From Rhodospirillaceae bacterium (GTDB lineage Bacteria > Pseudomonadota > Alphaproteobacteria > Kiloniellales > DSM-21159), in the NCBI GenBank assembly GCA_006969625.1, contig CP030885.1, forward strand, positions 1,550,001 to 1,614,000: 64,000 bases of DNA. The letters are read 5' to 3'. Below are positions 18,539 through 27,991 of the stretch, in pieces; position 1 is the stretch's first letter, and each line of letters opens with the position of its first letter. The notes beneath the pieces were generated by a model, which was given only the letters and a program-made list of their open reading frames with translations, had not been told where the DNA came from and ran no database searches. A program made the position numbers and the translations under genes.

Positions 18539-21235
18539 TCAGCCGACGAAGCGGTTCCACCAACCGCGCTTGCGGGGCTTGGTCTCGGATTCGCTCTCCG
18601 CTTCGGCCTCCGGCTTGCCGGATTCGCCTGGCGCTGCCGCACCGTCGTTGGCCGACGCGGCCGCCTCGCCCGTCGCCGTACCGACGTCCGGCTGCGCAGC
18701 CGACGCGGCGGGATGCGGTGGCTCCTCCGGCTCGGCGTCCTCCGCCGGTGCCTCGGGTGTCTCCGACGCTTCCGCCTTGGGCGCTTGGTCCGCGACTGCC
18801 GCACTCTCTGCTTCGGTCTCTGCCTTGGCCTCCGCCGCGGCCGGCTTGCGCCGCGCGCGGCGCGGCCGGCGCTTGGCGCGGGACGCTTCGCCCTCGCCCT
18901 CGCCGTCGGCCTCTGGCCCACGGTCGGACTCGGGTGTCGCTTCGGCTTCACTGGTCGGCTCGCCGGCCTCGACCGTCTCGGGCGCGCGGGTCACGTCGCT
19001 GTCGGGCGTCGCCTCGGCCTCGCTCGTCTGGAGCTCGACCTCTTCCTCGCCCTCTTCCTGGTCGGCGCTGGCCTGCTCGCCGGCCTGTGCTTCACGGCCC
19101 TTGGAGCGGCGGCGGCCGCCGCGCTTGCCCCGTCGGCGACGCTTGGCCTTGCTCTCCTCGTCCTCGTGGCTGTCGCCGTCTTCGGCGTCCGCGCCTTCCT
19201 CTTCGGCGCCGGCTGCGGCCTCGACCGTGTCCTCGTCGCGCCGCGTCTCGCGGGGTTCCTCGCGGCGGCGTCGGCCGCCGCGGCGTCCGCGACGGCTGCG
19301 GCGCTCGTCGCGCTCGCCGCCACGCTCCTCCTCGCCTTCGGCTTCCGTTTGCGCGGTCTCTTCCTCGACCTCCAGCACCTCGGCGCGCGCGGATGGCTGC
19401 TGTGCGGGCGGGGTGCCTTCGCTGCTCAGGCGCTTAAGCTCGTGGTCCGGCGGCAGCAGAGCCTCGTCGGCACGCACCGCCACGCGTAGCCCGTAGCGCT
19501 GCTCCAGGTCGAGGATCGCCGCCCGTCGCTCGTTCAGCAAGTAGAGCGCCACCGAGGTCGGCACGGTGACGACGAGCTCGCCGCCGCCGCGCTTGATCGC
19601 CTCCTCCGTCACCGTGCGCAGCACGTGCAGGCTGGCCGAGCTGTCGGAGCGCCGGAAGCCGGTCCCCCGACAGACCTTGCAGACTTGGGTCTCGGTCTCG
19701 AACAGACTGGGGCGCAGCCGCTGGCGCGACAGCTCCAGCAGGCCGAAGGGGCTGATGCGGCCGAGTTGGATGCGTGCCCGGTCCGCCTTCATCGCCTCTT
19801 TCAGGCGCCGTTCCACCTCGCGGTTGTGGCGCGGCTCCTCCATGTCGATGAAGTCGATGACGATCAGCCCGGCGAAGTCGCGCAGACGCAACTGGCGCGC
19901 CACCTCGTCGGCGGCCTCGAGGTTCGTCTTGAGCGCCGTCTCCTCGATGTGGCGCTCCCGGGTCGCCTTGCCGGAGTTCACGTCGATGGCGACGAGCGCT
20001 TCGGTCGGGTTGATGACGATCGAGCCGCCCGACTTGAGCCGCACCTCCGGCTCGTGCATCAGGTCGAGCTGCTGCTCCACTTCGTAGCGGTAGAGCAGGG
20101 GGATCTGCGGGTCGGTGTAGTGCTTGACGTGCCGGGCATGGCTCGGCATCAGCATTTTCATGAAGGCCTTGGCCGCTTTGTAGCCCTCTTCGCCCTCGAC
20201 CAGGATCTCCTCGGTGTCGCGGCTATAGAGGTCGCGGATCGCCCGCTTGATCAGGTTGGCCTCTTCGTTGATCTGTGCCGGGGCGGTCGATTCCAGCGTC
20301 TTGGTGCGGATCTCGTCCCACAGGCGCATCAGGTACTCGTAATCGCGCCGGATCTCCGCCTTGGTGCGCTGGGCGCCGGCGGTGCGCACGATGACGGCCA
20401 TGCCCTCGGGGATGTCGAGTTCGTTCAGCACCGACTTCAGGCGCTTGCGGTCGGCGGCGTTGCCGATCTTGCGCGAGATGCCGCCGCCCTTGGCGGTGTT
20501 CGGCATCAACACGCAGTAGCGGCCGGCCAGCGACAGGTAGGTGGTCAGGGCGGCCCCCTTGGTGCCGCGCTCCTCCTTGGTCACCTGCACCAGCATCACC
20601 TGCTTGCGCTTGATGACCTCCTGGATCTTGTAGCGGCGCATCAGCTTGGCGCGGCGGCGGGCGGCCTCCTCGACCTCGTCCCCGCCGACCGTGTCGACGC
20701 TGGCTTCCGTGTCGATCTCCTCGACCGGCCCGGTGCCGTTGTCGCCGTCGCCGCTCTCGCCCTCGTCGGCCTCGCTGCCGCTCTCGGCACGGCGGCGCGC
20801 CGCCTTGGTGCGGCGGCGGGTGCGGCGCTCGGCTTCTTCGGCCTCGGGATCGGCTTCGGTGTCGGCGTCTGCGCCGCCGGCGCCCGCCTCATCGCCGTCG
20901 GACTCCTCGATCTCCTCGGCCGCGACGATCTCCCCGGATCTCGAGCGCAGTGCCTCTTCTTCGGCCAGCAGCGCCTCGCGATCGGCGATCGGGATGCGGT
21001 AATAGTCCGGGTGAATCTCGCTGAAGGGCAGGAAGCCGTGACGGTTGCCGCCGTAGTCGACGAAGGCGGCCTGTAGCGAAGGCTCCACCTTCGTCACCTT
21101 CGCCAGATAGATGTTGCCCTTGAGCTGCGCCTTAGCGGCGGTTTCGTAGTCGAATTCTTCGACCTTGCCGTTGGAAACCACCACGACCCGCGTCTCGCCC
21201 GGGTGGGTGGCATCGATCAACATACGCTTCGCCAT
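18539..21235 (-). CDS. rne: Ribonuclease E
   Basis: 898 residues starting MAKRMLIDATHPGETRVVVV. The S1 RNA-binding domain is split by a highly acidic insertion of about 110 residues (roughly 85-195), which E. coli RNase E lacks and alphaproteobacterial enzymes commonly have. The S1 domain resumes at VTKEERGTKGAALTTYLSLAG. The catalytic DNase-I-like part includes INPTEALVAIDVNSGKATRE, and the Zn-link is CKVCRGTGF. After about residue 620 the protein becomes a low-complexity Arg/Glu-rich scaffold (for example RRSRRGRRGGRRRRE), the region that binds RNA and degradosome partners. It processes rRNA and tRNA precursors and turns over mRNA. It is divergent from amiC. Confidence 0.95.
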   Translation of the reverse strand: MAKRMLIDATHPGETRVVVVSNGKVEEFDYETAAKAQLKGNIYLAKVTKVEPSLQAAFVDYGGNRHGFLPFSEIHPDYYRIPIADREALLAEEEALRSRSGEIVAAEEIEESDGDEAGAGGADADTEADPEAEEAERRTRRRTKAARRRAESGSEADEGESGDGDNGTGPVEEIDTEASVDTVGGDEVEEAARRRAKLMRRYKIQEVIKRKQVMLVQVTKEERGTKGAALTTYLSLAGRYCVLMPNTAKGGGISRKIGNAADRKRLKSVLNELDIPEGMAVIVRTAGAQRTKAEIRRDYEYLMRLWDEIRTKTLESTAPAQINEEANLIKRAIRDLYSRDTEEILVEGEEGYKAAKAFMKMLMPSHARHVKHYTDPQIPLLYRYEVEQQLDLMHEPEVRLKSGGSIVINPTEALVAIDVNSGKATRERHIEETALKTNLEAADEVARQLRLRDFAGLIVIDFIDMEEPRHNREVERRLKEAMKADRARIQLGRISPFGLLELSRQRLRPSLFETETQVCKVCRGTGFRRSDSSASLHVLRTVTEEAIKRGGGELVVTVPTSVALYLLNERRAAILDLEQRYGLRVAVRADEALLPPDHELKRLSSEGTPPAQQPSARAEVLEVEEETAQTEAEGEEERGGERDERRSRRGRRGGRRRREEPRETRRDEDTVEAAAGAEEEGADAEDGDSHEDEESKAKRRRRGKRGGRRRSKGREAQAGEQASADQEEGEEEVELQTSEAEATPDSDVTRAPETVEAGEPTSEAEATPESDRGPEADGEGEGEASRAKRRPRRARRKPAAAEAKAETEAESAAVADQAPKAEASETPEAPAEDAEPEEPPHPAASAAQPDVGTATGEAAASANDGAAAPGESGKPEAEAESESETKPRKRGWWNRFVG

Positions 21236-22210
21236 GAAATCCTGACTCCAGGACGCACCCGGCGCCCCGGCGAACGCCGACGGCCGGGCCGTGGCGGGCG
21301 GGGGCGGCGCGCGGCGCGCCAAAGGTTGCGGCGCGGTTCGCGCCTTGGGTTGTGCTGCGGTTCGAGAAGGGCCGGACGGGCGCGCTGCGGGCAGGGCGGG
21401 CGAACCGGCGGGAGCGGCAACGCGGGCCGAGGCGGGCGTTGCCCTGCATCTCGATTCCCTGGTCGCTGCTTGCCCGTTGCGGCATTGCTAATCGCCTTGT
21501 GCCCGACATCGTCGCCGGCCGTCATGCTGCGGCGACATTCCCCGCCTCGCCGACCCCACGCCGAGTTTCCGGTGCTTCCACCGCGATGCGCTCCGGAGAT
21601 ACCGGCTCGCGGCGGCTAGGGGGCGGGACGGGCTGTCCCCAATTCACCTAACCGGCCGATCGGACGACAGCGCCGGAACGGCGCACGCTCGACCGTGACG
21701 GCCCATCCATAGCGTGGTGGAGTGGGTATCCCAGCTTTCCGCCGCTCGTTCTGCGCAGCTACGGGCGCTGGCCCTCTCCGCCGACGAATTCCTTCATCTC
21801 TGCGGTCGCGCCGGCGTTGCGCAGCGGTCTGCCCGCACTGCCGGCTATCCCTGCCCTCCGCCTCGGACCGGCTAGACCGTGCCGGGCGGCGAGCACAGAC
21901 GTGCAGGACCCGCACCATAGGCACTGATCGCCTGGGAAACAACGCTCGAATTCTCGGCCGCTGCGTCTTGGCCGCTCCGGCGGACCGGCTGCGGCGATCT
22001 GCGAGACCGAATATCGCGCAAAGACTCAAGACCAGCGCGCATCCATCGGACTCCGAAAGATTTTTTCCATGCGTGGGGCGTCAAGAACGTTGCGCCGGCG
22101 ACTCCGAAGCGTGTATTTATGCGGTGTCAAGGATTCGCTGCGAATACTTGTCGGAATGCCTTGCCGACCGCCCACTCGACACGGCCGGCACAGCGGAGGG
22201 GGGCGCCGGG
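21236..22210. other. Long divergent intergenic region between rne and amiC
   Basis: About 975 nt without a gene I can support. It contains the leader of rne on the minus strand and the promoter of amiC on the plus strand. Two minus-strand -35-like hexamers occur, TTGACA at 22130-22125 and TTGACG at 22084-22079, without a clear -10. If either is used, the rne leader would exceed 800 nt. Long rne leaders are known to mediate autoregulation in E. coli; whether that holds here is inference. A T6 run (GATTTTTTCC) lies near 22060. Confidence 0.4.
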
Positions 22211-23446
22211 GTGCAGGTGCGCTGCTTGACCAGGGTTTTGGCCGTGTTGGGGCTGGCGCTGCCGGTTCTGGTCGCGGGCGTGCTACTTCTCGCCGCGCCG
22301 CTGCACGCCGGAGTCGGCAAGCCCCAGGTGACCGACGTGCGGATCGGCGCGCATGCCGACTTCACCCGTTTCGTGCTGGAACTCGACCGGGCGCCGGCCT
22401 ACCGCGTCTTCGCCCTGGCCGACCCCTACCGCGTCGTCATCGACCTGCCGGAGATCGCCTGGCCGGAACTGGCGAGCGGTCAGAACGGCGGTCTGATCGC
22501 TGCCCTGCGCTACGGCCTCTTCACCCCGACCACCAGCCGCGTGGTGCTGGATCTGGAGGCCCCAGCGCGCCTGCGCGAGGTCTTCGTCATCCCGCCGCGC
22601 GATGGAAAGGGGCATCGCCTCGTGGTCGATCTGGCGCGCACCGACCGGGGCAGCTTCCTGGCCAGCGAGCTCGATCGCCGGCTGGTCTCCGAGGCGCCGC
22701 TGCCGCTGTTGCGGGCGGCGCTGCCGACGCCGCCGGCGATCCCGAGCGACAGCCGCCCGACCGTGGTCGTCGATGCCGGCCATGGCGGCGTCGATCCGGG
22801 GGCCATCGGCGTGTCCGGCACCTACGAGAAGAACCTGGCGCTCGACTACGCCCGCGAGCTGCGGCGCGCGCTGGAGGCGAGCGGGCGCTACCGCGTGGTG
22901 ATGACCCGCGAGGACGACCGCTTCGTTCCGCTGCGCGACCGCTACCGCATCGCCGAGCAGGCGCGCGGCGACCTCTTCATTTCGCTGCACGCCAACATCC
23001 ATTCCTCCGGGCGCATCCGCGGCGCCTCGGTCTATACGCTGTCCCAGGACGCCTCGGACGCCGAGGCGGCTGCCCTGGCGGCCAAGGAAAACAAGGCCGA
23101 CGCGCTGGGCGGCGTCGAGCTCAGCCCGCACAGCGACGCGGTCTCGCACATCCTGATCGACCTGATGCAGACGGACACGCTGAACCTGTCGCGCTCCTTT
23201 GCCGACATGCTGGTCGATGCCCTGGGCGAGCGGGTCAAGCTGCTCAACAACACCCACCGCTTCGCCGGCTTCGCCGTTCTCAAGTCGCCGAGCGTGCCCT
23301 CGGTGCTGGTCGAGATCGGCTACATGTCGAACGCCGAAGAGGAGCGGCAACTGAAGACCGAAGGGCACCGCCGCAAGGTGGTGCAGGGGCTGGTCGCCTC
23401 GGTGGACCGCTTCTTCAAGCTGCAGACGGCGATGCACAGCAACTGA
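22211..23446 (+). CDS. amiC: N-acetylmuramoyl-L-alanine amidase with AMIN domain
   Basis: About 411 residues from the GTG at 22211, chosen because a GGAGG-rich stretch lies about 10 nt upstream and the protein then starts with a signal peptide (LGLALPVLVAGVLLLAAPLHA). An AMIN domain (VTDVRIGAHADFTRFVLELDRAPAYRVF) targets the septal peptidoglycan. The Amidase_3 catalytic domain has zinc ligands in VVDAGHGGVDPG (H191), SLHANIHSS and the Glu of SVLVEIGYMSN. It cleaves the amide between MurNAc and the stem peptide, allowing daughter-cell separation. mrcA follows on the same strand. Confidence 0.93.
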   Translation: MQVRCLTRVLAVLGLALPVLVAGVLLLAAPLHAGVGKPQVTDVRIGAHADFTRFVLELDRAPAYRVFALADPYRVVIDLPEIAWPELASGQNGGLIAALRYGLFTPTTSRVVLDLEAPARLREVFVIPPRDGKGHRLVVDLARTDRGSFLASELDRRLVSEAPLPLLRAALPTPPAIPSDSRPTVVVDAGHGGVDPGAIGVSGTYEKNLALDYARELRRALEASGRYRVVMTREDDRFVPLRDRYRIAEQARGDLFISLHANIHSSGRIRGASVYTLSQDASDAEAAALAAKENKADALGGVELSPHSDAVSHILIDLMQTDTLNLSRSFADMLVDALGERVKLLNNTHRFAGFAVLKSPSVPSVLVEIGYMSNAEEERQLKTEGHRRKVVQGLVASVDRFFKLQTAMHSN

Positions 23447-23651
23447 GCGCTGACGGGGTCGCTCGGGCGGCCTGACGCCGTGGGCGCGGCGTCACACTGG
23501 TCACATTCCTGCCCGAACTGTCGTATAGTCCGGCGTGATGGCGCGCGCGCCGCGGCGATGCCCGGTCCGGGAACCCCGGGCGGGTCCGAAGCGTCGATGC
23601 GGAAGCGCTGCCCGCCGCGCGTACCCTGGCCGAAAGCGACCCTCTGCCGCA

Positions 23652-26129
23652 ATGCTCAAGCTGCTCAAGATCTTCGCGCTCCTGCTGCTGGTCGGGCTGA
23701 TCGGCGGCGCCGCAGGCGTCGCCTGGGGCATCCATCACTTCTCGCAGGGTCTGCCCGAGCATGACACGCTCGCGACCTACGAGCCGGCGATGGTGACGCG
23801 GGTGCACGCGAGTGACGGCCGCGTGCTGGCCGAGTTCGCCACGGAGAACCGGGTGTTCTTGCCGATCGGGGCGATCCCCGAGCGCGTCAAGGCGGCCTTC
23901 ATCTCGGCCGAGGACCAGAACTTCTACCGGCATCCGGGCGTCGACTTCGTCGCGCTGGTCCGCGCGGCGGTGACCAACCTGCGCCAGCTCGGCACCAACC
24001 GGCGGCCGGTGGGCGCCTCGACGATCACCCAGCAGGTGGCCAAGAACTTCCTGCTGACCAACGAGGTCTCGATCGAGCGCAAGGTGCGCGAAGCGATCCT
24101 CTCCTTCCGCATCGAGCAGACCTTCGAGAAGGACAAGATCCTGGAGCTGTACCTCAACGAGATCTATCTCGGATTCGGCTCCTACGGCGTAGCTTCGGCG
24201 GCGCTCAACTACTTCAACAAGTCGCTCGACCAACTCACGCTCGCCGAGGCCGCCTACCTGGCGGCCTTGCCGAAGGCGCCCAACAACTATCACCCCACGC
24301 GCGAGACCGAAGCGGCGCTCGACCGCCGCAACTGGGTGATCGCGCGCATGCTCGAGGATGGCGCGATCTCGGCCGAGACCGCTGCAGCCGCCCGCGAAGA
24401 ACCGCTGCTGGTGCGCCGGCGCGGCGAGGCGGAGACGGCGCGCGCCGACTACTTCGCCGAGGAGGTGCGGCGCGAACTGGCCGAAGTCTTCGGCGACGCC
24501 GGCGTCTACGAGGGCGGCTTGTCGGTGCGCACCACCGTCGACCCGAAGCTGCAGGCGATCGCCGACCGCAGCTTGCGGGAGGGACTGATTGCCTACGACC
24601 GCCGGCACGGCTATCGCGGCCCGCTCGCCCGCCTCGAGGCGGAGGCCGCAGACTGGCCGGCGCGGTTGGCCGAGCTGCCGGCGCCGGCGGGCATGACCGA
24701 CGCCGGATGGGAGATTGCGGCCGTCGCCGCCGTCGAGCCCGGCGCGGCACGGATCGTCTTCGCCGACGGGCGCGACGGCCGCATCCCGATGTCGGAGCTG
24801 ACCTGGGCACGCGCGCCGCGCGACGAGCAGCGGGTGGGCCCCCAGCCGGACAGCGCCGACGACGTCCTCGCGTCGGGCGACGTGGTGTTGGTCGAGAAGC
24901 TGCCCATCGAGGAGGAGGCGGCGCCGGCAGAGGTCGCCGACTACGGCCTGCGGCAGATCCCGGAGGTGCAGGGCGGACTGGTCGCGCTCGACCCGCACAC
25001 CGGCCGGGTGCTGGCGATGAGCGGCGGTTGGTCGGCCGCGGGCAGCGAGTTCAACCGCGCCACCCAGGCGCGCCGCCAGCCGGGCTCGGCGTTCAAGCCC
25101 TTCGTCTACCTGGCCGCCTTGGACCACGGCTTCACGCCGTCTTCGATCGTGCTCGACGCGCCGGTCACCATCGACCAGGGGCCGGGCCTGCCGAAGTGGA
25201 AGCCGGCCAACTACACCGAGGAGTTCTACGGGCCGACGCCGGTGCGCATCGGCATGGAGAAGTCGCGCAACCTGATGACGGTGCGGCTGGCCGACGCGGT
25301 CGGCATGGAGATCGTCGCTGACTATGCCCAGCGCTTCGGCGTGGTCGACGAGTTGCAGCCGGTCCTGTCCATGGCGCTGGGCGCCGGCGAGACGACGGTC
25401 CTGCGGATGACCGCCGCCTACGCCATGATGGTCAACGGCGGCAAGCGCATCGCCCCGGCGTTGATCGACCGGGTGCAGGACCGCTTCGGTCGGACCCTTT
25501 ACCGCCAAGATGTGCGGTCCTGCGCGCAGTGCGGCCGGCAGGTCTGGCACGGCCAGGCGCCGCCGCGACTGCCCGACGCGCGCGAGCGGGTGGTCGACCC
25601 GCACACCGCCTACCAGATGGTGTCGCTGCTCAAGGGCGTCATCCAGCGCGGCACCGGCGTGCGGGCGCGCGAGATCGGCAAACCGCTGGCCGGCAAGACC
25701 GGCACCACCAACGAGTACCGCGACGCCTGGTTCGTCGGCTTCTCGCCGGACCTCGCCGTCGGCGTCTATGTCGGCTTCGACCAGCCGCGCAATCTCGGCC
25801 GCAGCGAGGCGGGCAGCCGCGCCGCCTTGCCGATCTGGAAGTCCTTCATGGAAGAGGCGCTGTCCGAGGCCCCGGCGACGCCTTTCCGTATTCCCGAGGG
25901 CATCCGCCTGATGCGCGTCGCCCACGCCACCGGCAAGCCGGCCGGTCCAGGTGCAACCGACGTGATCTGGGAGGCCTTCAAGCCCGGCCAGACGCCGCAG
26001 GACAGCCGACCCGTACTGACCGGCCAGGCGCCGGCGGAGCCGGGCAGTGGCGCCGGGCTCGGCAGCGGGCCGACAACGCCGGCCCCTGCGCCGCCGGCCG
26101 CGGGCAGCAGCGGCTCGGGCTTGTACTGA
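23652..26129 (+). CDS. mrcA: Penicillin-binding protein 1A (transglycosylase/transpeptidase)
   Basis: 825 residues from ATG 23652, which gives the normal short cytosolic N-terminus and one transmembrane helix (LKIFALLLLVGLIGGAAGVAW). The glycosyltransferase domain shows AFISAEDQNFYRHPGVD and ASTITQQVAKNFLLTNE. An OB-like linker domain follows. The transpeptidase has S479 in GSAFK, the SRN motif in EKSRNLMTV and K682 in GKTGTTN. It polymerises and crosslinks peptidoglycan at the inner membrane. The C-terminal tail is Pro/Ala-rich. It lies between amiC and prfB, a standard order in alphaproteobacteria. Confidence 0.96.
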   Translation: MLKLLKIFALLLLVGLIGGAAGVAWGIHHFSQGLPEHDTLATYEPAMVTRVHASDGRVLAEFATENRVFLPIGAIPERVKAAFISAEDQNFYRHPGVDFVALVRAAVTNLRQLGTNRRPVGASTITQQVAKNFLLTNEVSIERKVREAILSFRIEQTFEKDKILELYLNEIYLGFGSYGVASAALNYFNKSLDQLTLAEAAYLAALPKAPNNYHPTRETEAALDRRNWVIARMLEDGAISAETAAAAREEPLLVRRRGEAETARADYFAEEVRRELAEVFGDAGVYEGGLSVRTTVDPKLQAIADRSLREGLIAYDRRHGYRGPLARLEAEAADWPARLAELPAPAGMTDAGWEIAAVAAVEPGAARIVFADGRDGRIPMSELTWARAPRDEQRVGPQPDSADDVLASGDVVLVEKLPIEEEAAPAEVADYGLRQIPEVQGGLVALDPHTGRVLAMSGGWSAAGSEFNRATQARRQPGSAFKPFVYLAALDHGFTPSSIVLDAPVTIDQGPGLPKWKPANYTEEFYGPTPVRIGMEKSRNLMTVRLADAVGMEIVADYAQRFGVVDELQPVLSMALGAGETTVLRMTAAYAMMVNGGKRIAPALIDRVQDRFGRTLYRQDVRSCAQCGRQVWHGQAPPRLPDARERVVDPHTAYQMVSLLKGVIQRGTGVRAREIGKPLAGKTGTTNEYRDAWFVGFSPDLAVGVYVGFDQPRNLGRSEAGSRAALPIWKSFMEEALSEAPATPFRIPEGIRLMRVAHATGKPAGPGATDVIWEAFKPGQTPQDSRPVLTGQAPAEPGSGAGLGSGPTTPAPAPPAAGSSGSGLY

Positions 26130-26214
26130 GCCTCTGCCTTGTCCGCGCGTACCCCGAGCGGCTATATCCGGTCCGGATCGCAAACACCGGAAGACACAGG
26201 AGGACGCGCCGGAC

Positions 26215-27343
26215 ATGCGCGCCGAAACGCAAGCGACGGTCGACTCGATCCGCGAGTCGATGGCGTTGCTGAGGAGGCATCTTTGACTGGGATCAGGCAC
26301 TCAAGCGGCTGGAGGAGCTGAACGCGCTCGCCGAGGATCCCAATCTCTGGAACGATCCCGACAAGGCACAGGACTTGATGCGCGAGCGCGCCGGGCTGGT
26401 CGACCGGATCGACCGCACCAAGGCGCTGCAGCAGCGCCTGGAGGACGCCCTGACGCTGATCGAGCTCGGCGAGACGGAGGAGGACGCGGCCTCCATCCAG
26501 GAGGGCGAAGCCGAGCTCTCGCGCCTCAAGAGCGACGTCGACAAGGCGGAGATCGAGAGCCTGCTGTCGGGCGAGGCCGACGCCAACGACGCCTACCTCG
26601 AGGTCAACGCCGGCGCCGGCGGCACCGAGGCGCAGGACTGGGCGGAGATGCTGCTGCGCATGTACACGCGCTGGGCCGAACAACACGGCTACAAGCTGGA
26701 ATGGATCGAGGAGAGCGGCGGCGAGGAGGCCGGCATCAAGTCCGCCACCGTGCGCATCCTGGGCCACAACGCCTACGGCTGGCTGAAGTCGGAATCCGGC
26801 GTGCACCGGCTGGTGCGCATCTCGCCCTTCGACTCCCAGTCGCGCCGCCACACCTCCTTTGCCAGCACCTGGGTCTATCCGGTGGTCGACGAGAACATTG
26901 AGGTGGAGATCGAGGACAAGGACCTGCGCATCGACACCTACCGCGCCTCCGGCGCCGGCGGGCAGCACGTCAACCGCACCGACTCGGCCGTGCGCATCAC
27001 CCACATCCCCACCAACATCGTGGTGCAGTGCCAGAACGACCGCTCGCAGCACAAGAACCGCGCCACCGCCATGGCGATGCTGAAGGCCCGGCTCTACGAG
27101 CATGAGCTGAAGAAGCGCGAGGCCGAGGCGCAGGCGACCGAGGACGCCAAGACCGACATCGGCTGGGGCCACCAGATCCGCTCCTACGTCCTGCACCCCT
27201 ACCAGATGGTCAAGGATCTGCGCACGGGCGTGGAGAAGACCAACTCGAAGTCGGTGCTGGACGGCGACATCGACGCCTTCCTGGAGGCCGCGCTGGCCGC
27301 CAAGGTCGGCGGGCTGCCGGCTGGCCAGACAGCCGAGGCTTAG
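26215..27343 (+). CDS. prfB: Peptide chain release factor 2 (programmed +1 frameshift)
   Basis: The gene is read in two frames. The first runs from ATG 26215 to an in-frame TGA at 26284-26286 after 23 codons (ends RRHL). The second continues from GAC at 26285 to 27343, giving about 375 residues. Motifs are the stop-codon reading SPF in [16 protein letters not shown] and the hydrolysis motif GGQ in [17 protein letters not shown]2 terminates translation at UGA and UAA. A GGAGG lies about 10 nt before the ATG. The frameshift is the known autoregulatory mechanism: low RF2 makes the ribosome slip past its own UGA. Confidence 0.96.
26272..26287 (+). promoter_or_regulatory. prfB programmed +1 frameshift site
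   Basis: The internal Shine-Dalgarno-like AGGAGG (26272-26277) is followed by CAT and then the slippery CTT TGA C (26281-26287). This is the same layout as in E. coli prfB, where the anti-SD pairing three bases before CTT pushes the ribosome into the +1 frame. Confidence 0.95.
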
Positions 27344-27369
27344 CAGAGGCACGCGAAGGGGACGAGGGA

Positions 27370-27981
27370 ATGCGCGAGATTCTGCCCGGTATCCACATCT
27401 GGTCGAAGCTGTCGCCGCCGCACGGCTACGACTTCAACGGCTATCTGATCGAGCTGCCCGAGAGCGAGACCGGCAACCTGGTCATCGACCCGGTCGAGCC
27501 GGACGAGGCGGAACTGGAGGCCATCGTCGCCAAGGGTGTCGGGCTGATCCTGCTGACCAACCGCAATCACGGCCGCGCCGCCAACCGTCTGCGGGCGGCC
27601 ACGGGCGCGAAGACCCTGATCAATCCTGCCGACCGCCCGCACGCCGAGAGCCAGGGGGTCGAGGTCGACGGGGCGTTGCTGGTCGGCGCCAGCTTCGGGC
27701 CGCTGGAGGCGGTGGACGCCGCCGGCAAGTCGCCGGGCGAGGTGGCGCTGTTCTGGCCGCAGCGGCGCATCCTCTTCGTCGGCGACTCGATCGTCGGCTG
27801 GCCGGCCGGGGCCTGCAAGCTGCTGCCCGAGGAGAAGCTGGACGACCCGGCGCAGTTGCGCCTGGCGGTGGGCCGCCTGCAGTCGCTCGACTTCGACATC
27901 CTGCTGCCTGGCGACGGCGTTCCGATCCTGCAGAACGCCAAGACCCCCGTCGGAGCGCTGGTGCAGAGCTGGGCCGCCTGA
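27370..27981 (+). CDS. Metallo-beta-lactamase-fold protein with degenerate metal site
   Basis: 203 residues. The fold is recognisable from IHIWSKLSPPHGYDFNGYLIEL, NLVIDPVEPDEAELEAI and FVGDSIVG. Where true enzymes have THxHxDH, this protein has T63-NRNHGR69, retaining only one His. It probably does not bind the usual zinc pair. A related group annotated as MBL-fold hydrolases has a similar TNRNH motif, so this may be a distinct subfamily rather than decay. It follows prfB after 26 nt and may be co-transcribed. Confidence 0.75.
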   Translation: MREILPGIHIWSKLSPPHGYDFNGYLIELPESETGNLVIDPVEPDEAELEAIVAKGVGLILLTNRNHGRAANRLRAATGAKTLINPADRPHAESQGVEVDGALLVGASFGPLEAVDAAGKSPGEVALFWPQRRILFVGDSIVGWPAGACKLLPEEKLDDPAQLRLAVGRLQSLDFDILLPGDGVPILQNAKTPVGALVQSWAA

Positions 27982-27991
27982 TCGCGAACGG

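Noticed and set aside
18539..19500. Apparent repeats in the 3' part of rne
   Set aside because: They are low-complexity Arg/Glu/Ala codons of the RNase E scaffold tail, not a CRISPR or satellite array; spacing and units are irregular.
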